Origin: Rhizobium sp. BT04
GTDB lineage: Bacteria; Pseudomonadota; Alphaproteobacteria; Rhizobiales; Rhizobiaceae
Assembly (NCBI RefSeq): GCF_030053135.1
Contig: NZ_CP125651.1
Coordinates: 62,001 to 126,000, forward strand
Direction of reading: 5' to 3'
Length of the DNA stretch: 64,000 nucleotides
Under the pieces are notes generated by a model. That model was given only the letters and a program-made list of their open reading frames with translations, searched no databases and was not told where the DNA came from. This document shows, one piece after another, positions 62,701 through 64,000 of the stretch; positions within the stretch are counted from its first letter, which is position 1, and each line of letters opens with the position of its first letter. A program made the position numbers and the translations under genes.

Positions 62701-62935
62701 CGATAGCGCTTCCGAGCGACAGTTGAGGATCAAGGCGATTCAGATCCTGGGAGGCAAAGATGCTGCGCTCCCCGCCCCGTTCGAAGAGAGGTGCCGTCAG
62801 CACACGGTCGAAACCGGTGTCCGCCGCATGGTCGAATACCTCGCGCCACGCATCGATACCCTGAAGAAGGAGTGGATTGACGTAATATATCCGGGGTGGG
62901 GTGCTCAACACACCCTGGTTCGCAGAGAATGACAT
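59711..62935 (-). CDS. glgE: Alpha-1,4-glucan:maltose-1-phosphate maltosyltransferase GlgE with N-terminal extension
   Basis: GH13_3 enzyme that extends alpha-glucan from maltose-1-phosphate. The 1074-residue protein has the GlgE core at about 425-1074: nucleophile D803 ([11 protein letters not shown]) and acid E832 ([11 protein letters not shown]), spaced 29 residues apart as in characterised GlgE. [38 protein letters not shown] also belongs to the core (quoted in parts; too long otherwise). Residues 1-about 420 are an extra module with amylase-like stretches ([39 protein letters not shown]) but without intact catalytic residues. This makes it about 400 residues longer than the usual GlgE. 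First gene of the operon. Confidence 0.94.
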   Translation of the reverse strand: [1074 protein letters not shown]

Positions 62936-62965
62936 CGTCCGCCGCCTCGATTTGGTTTAGAGGCA

Positions 62966-62990
62966 AACTTTTCTTGGCGGCGGTTGTTCC
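62966..62990 (-). promoter_or_regulatory. Weak EcfG-type promoter candidate for the glgE operon
   Basis: On the minus strand GGAAC (62990-62986) is followed after 16 bases by AGTT (62969-62966). The -10 matches three of four consensus bases. It would give a leader of about 25 bases before the ATG at 62935. Trehalose metabolism is often under general-stress control. Confidence 0.35.
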
Positions 62991-63134
62991 ACCAAAACTG
63001 GCAATTCGCGATGCGCGAGATACCGTCGGCCGCATTGGCGCGGCATCGATGAGACATGTTCGCAAGCGCTCGCGCCGCAGAGAGGCCTTGAAGGTTCGTG
63101 CCGTATTTGGGTAGTCTTGCGCCTCCCCGGGAGG

Positions 63135-63545
63135 GTGACCCATTTGGCCGCTGACGGCGCACGATTGCTTCGATCGATACTCTTGAGCGCCGCCCTGCCG
63201 GCTTGCGCGTTGTGCTTGGCTTCCTGGAGCATCGAGACCGATCGCTCCACGGAAGACACGCATGGCCTGTTCGAAATCCGCGAGGAGGCCAGACGCTTCA
63301 TTTCGCAAGAAAATGCCAAGGGACATCAGCAATGGGAGGTGCTGGAACCCAACCTGAAGACGCTGGTTCCCCGATGCGCGGCCCCGCTGGAAACACAATG
63401 GACGCCGAAGAGCCTCGGCCTTTCAAAGCCCAGCGTGACGGTGATCTGTGCGGCTGCCGTGCCGAACTTCGTGATGAAGCGGTGGGATGTGCACGTTCCG
63501 GTAAAGCGCAAGCTTGACCGAAAGGACGCCGGCGAGCGTCTTTAG
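63135..63545 (+). CDS. Small exported or membrane-anchored protein of unknown function
   Basis: Not recognised. The frame begins at GTG 63135 (MTHLAADGARLLRSILLSAALPACALCLASW) or TTG 63117; the start is uncertain because GGAGG is too close. A hydrophobic segment near the N-terminus looks like a signal peptide or anchor. The following 100 residues include LFEIREEARRFISQENAKG and VTVICAAAVPNFVMKRWDVHVPVKRKL with two internal cysteines. It lies in the gap between the glgE operon and the metallo-hydrolase gene. It might also be non-coding. Confidence 0.45.
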   Translation: MTHLAADGARLLRSILLSAALPACALCLASWSIETDRSTEDTHGLFEIREEARRFISQENAKGHQQWEVLEPNLKTLVPRCAAPLETQWTPKSLGLSKPSVTVICAAAVPNFVMKRWDVHVPVKRKLDRKDAGERL

Positions 63546-63613
63546 GTAAGCGTCCGAGCAGAATTTGATGTATCTGAGTGACGTCACTAGCGATTGCACG
63601 GAGGCGGCGAGAC

Positions 63614-64000
63614 GTGAACGCACCGGTAAAATTGTGCTCATATCCCGAACTCGATAAGCGGATCGTGATCGCCAGGGCGGGAGACGAGGTGGATGCCGTA
63701 TTTGTGCGGGCCGAACGATTCAACGTGCTGATCGACACGCTCGGCACGCCCGAGCAGTGCCGTATGGCGCTGGATCTGCTTGACGAAAAGGAGGCGAAGA
63801 CGCGTCCGCTGATGGTCGTCAACTCGCACATGGATTGGGATCACTTCTGGGGGAATGCAGCCATCGCTGGGCGCGCTCCGATCATCGCCCATGCCGCAAC
63901 GCTCGACCGCCTGCGTGATCCCTCCACGCAGCAGGTCCTGAAGGACAAGACGAGCAAGGACTCGCGGTTCGGCAATGTCGAGATCATCGGTCCCGACATC
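63614..64000 (+). CDS. Metallo-beta-lactamase-fold hydrolase (3' end cut by window)
   Basis: Starts at GTG 63614 after GGAGGCGGCGAGAC and runs open through base 64000, so only 129 residues are visible. It begins MNAPVKLCSYPELDKRIVIARAG. VVNSHMDWDHFWGNAAIAG carries the His-x-Asp-x-Asp-His zinc motif (HMDWDH; the first two positions are His and Asp). DTLGTPEQCRMALDLL precedes it. This is the glyoxalase-II/RNase-Z superfamily with an unknown substrate. No neighbouring clue. Confidence 0.75.
   Translation, partial: MNAPVKLCSYPELDKRIVIARAGDEVDAVFVRAERFNVLIDTLGTPEQCRMALDLLDEKEAKTRPLMVVNSHMDWDHFWGNAAIAGRAPIIAHAATLDRLRDPSTQQVLKDKTSKDSRFGNVEIIGPDI

Noticed and set aside
63117..63137. TTG at 63117 as the start of the small gene
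   Set aside because: Possible but poorly supported; the GTG at 63135 also has weak initiation signals, so the start was left uncertain and the gene given low confidence.
1..64000. Searched for tRNA, rRNA, CRISPR, insertion sequences, prophage and plasmid origin
   Set aside because: None seen by eye. The only tandem repeats are the 276-bp coding units of the kinase.

Overview
The window looks like a chromosome or large-replicon segment of a Rhizobium species of the leguminosarum/etli kind. The evidence is high GC, a malonate operon (matABC/matR) matching the arrangement known from R. leguminosarum bv. trifolii, FecCD and peptide-type ABC transporters, alphaproteobacterial general-stress (EcfG/RpoE2-type) promoter motifs, and short palindromic intergenic repeats. 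I see no rRNA, tRNA, CRISPR array, transposase, phage gene or replication origin. The long open frames antisense to real genes are GC-driven shadows.

Layout. 1-5.1 kb: malonate uptake and catabolism, matC (cut by the window edge), matB and matA, with divergent matR and a palindromic operator between them. 5.2-7.5 kb: an EamA permease and a DUF763 protein. 7.6-10.9 kb: a phospholipase-D enzyme, a YbhN/UPF0104 membrane protein and an endonuclease/exonuclease/phosphatase protein, the same three families as E. coli ybhP-ybhO-ybhN but in a different orientation. Each has an EcfG-type promoter candidate, two of them interleaved face to face. 11.1-13.6 kb: a chemoreceptor. 13.7-16.8 kb: a run of six small proteins of unknown function and a small lipoprotein. 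17.0-31.4 kb: a polyhydroxy-acid (aldarate/aldonate) uptake and catabolism locus in three transcription units. Three copies of an AT-rich palindrome lie at their promoters and probably bind the local GntR-type regulator. 31.9-33.3 kb: an exported protein of unknown function and a 53-residue membrane microprotein. 33.5-37.2 kb: malQ and treZ. 37.3-37.9 kb: a ParD/ParE toxin-antitoxin pair. 38.0-46.0 kb: a two-gene signalling operon whose first gene encodes a 2099-residue soluble hybrid kinase with eleven 92-residue HAMP-type repeats. 46.1-47.7 kb: two small proteins (the first behind an EcfG promoter) and a dehalogenase-like hydrolase. 47.9-50.7 kb: an iron/siderophore/B12-type ABC importer. 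50.7-54.2 kb: an Lrp regulator, an aromatic/aspartate-type aminotransferase and a ThDP enzyme. 54.2-62.9 kb: glgE, treS-maltokinase and glgB in one tight operon (maltose-1-phosphate route between trehalose and alpha-glucan). The window ends in a small protein and a truncated metallo-beta-lactamase-fold gene.

How it fits together. Two themes dominate: catabolism of plant or soil acids (malonate, aldarates, amino acids), and stress or storage-carbon physiology (trehalose/glycogen, envelope lipids, general-stress promoters). The most promising leads are the aldarate locus, whose enzyme set suggests an RraA-type aldolase route with a missing canonical dehydratase; the small EcfG-linked regulon; the giant HAMP-array kinase; and the GlgE with an extra degenerate amylase-like N-terminal half.
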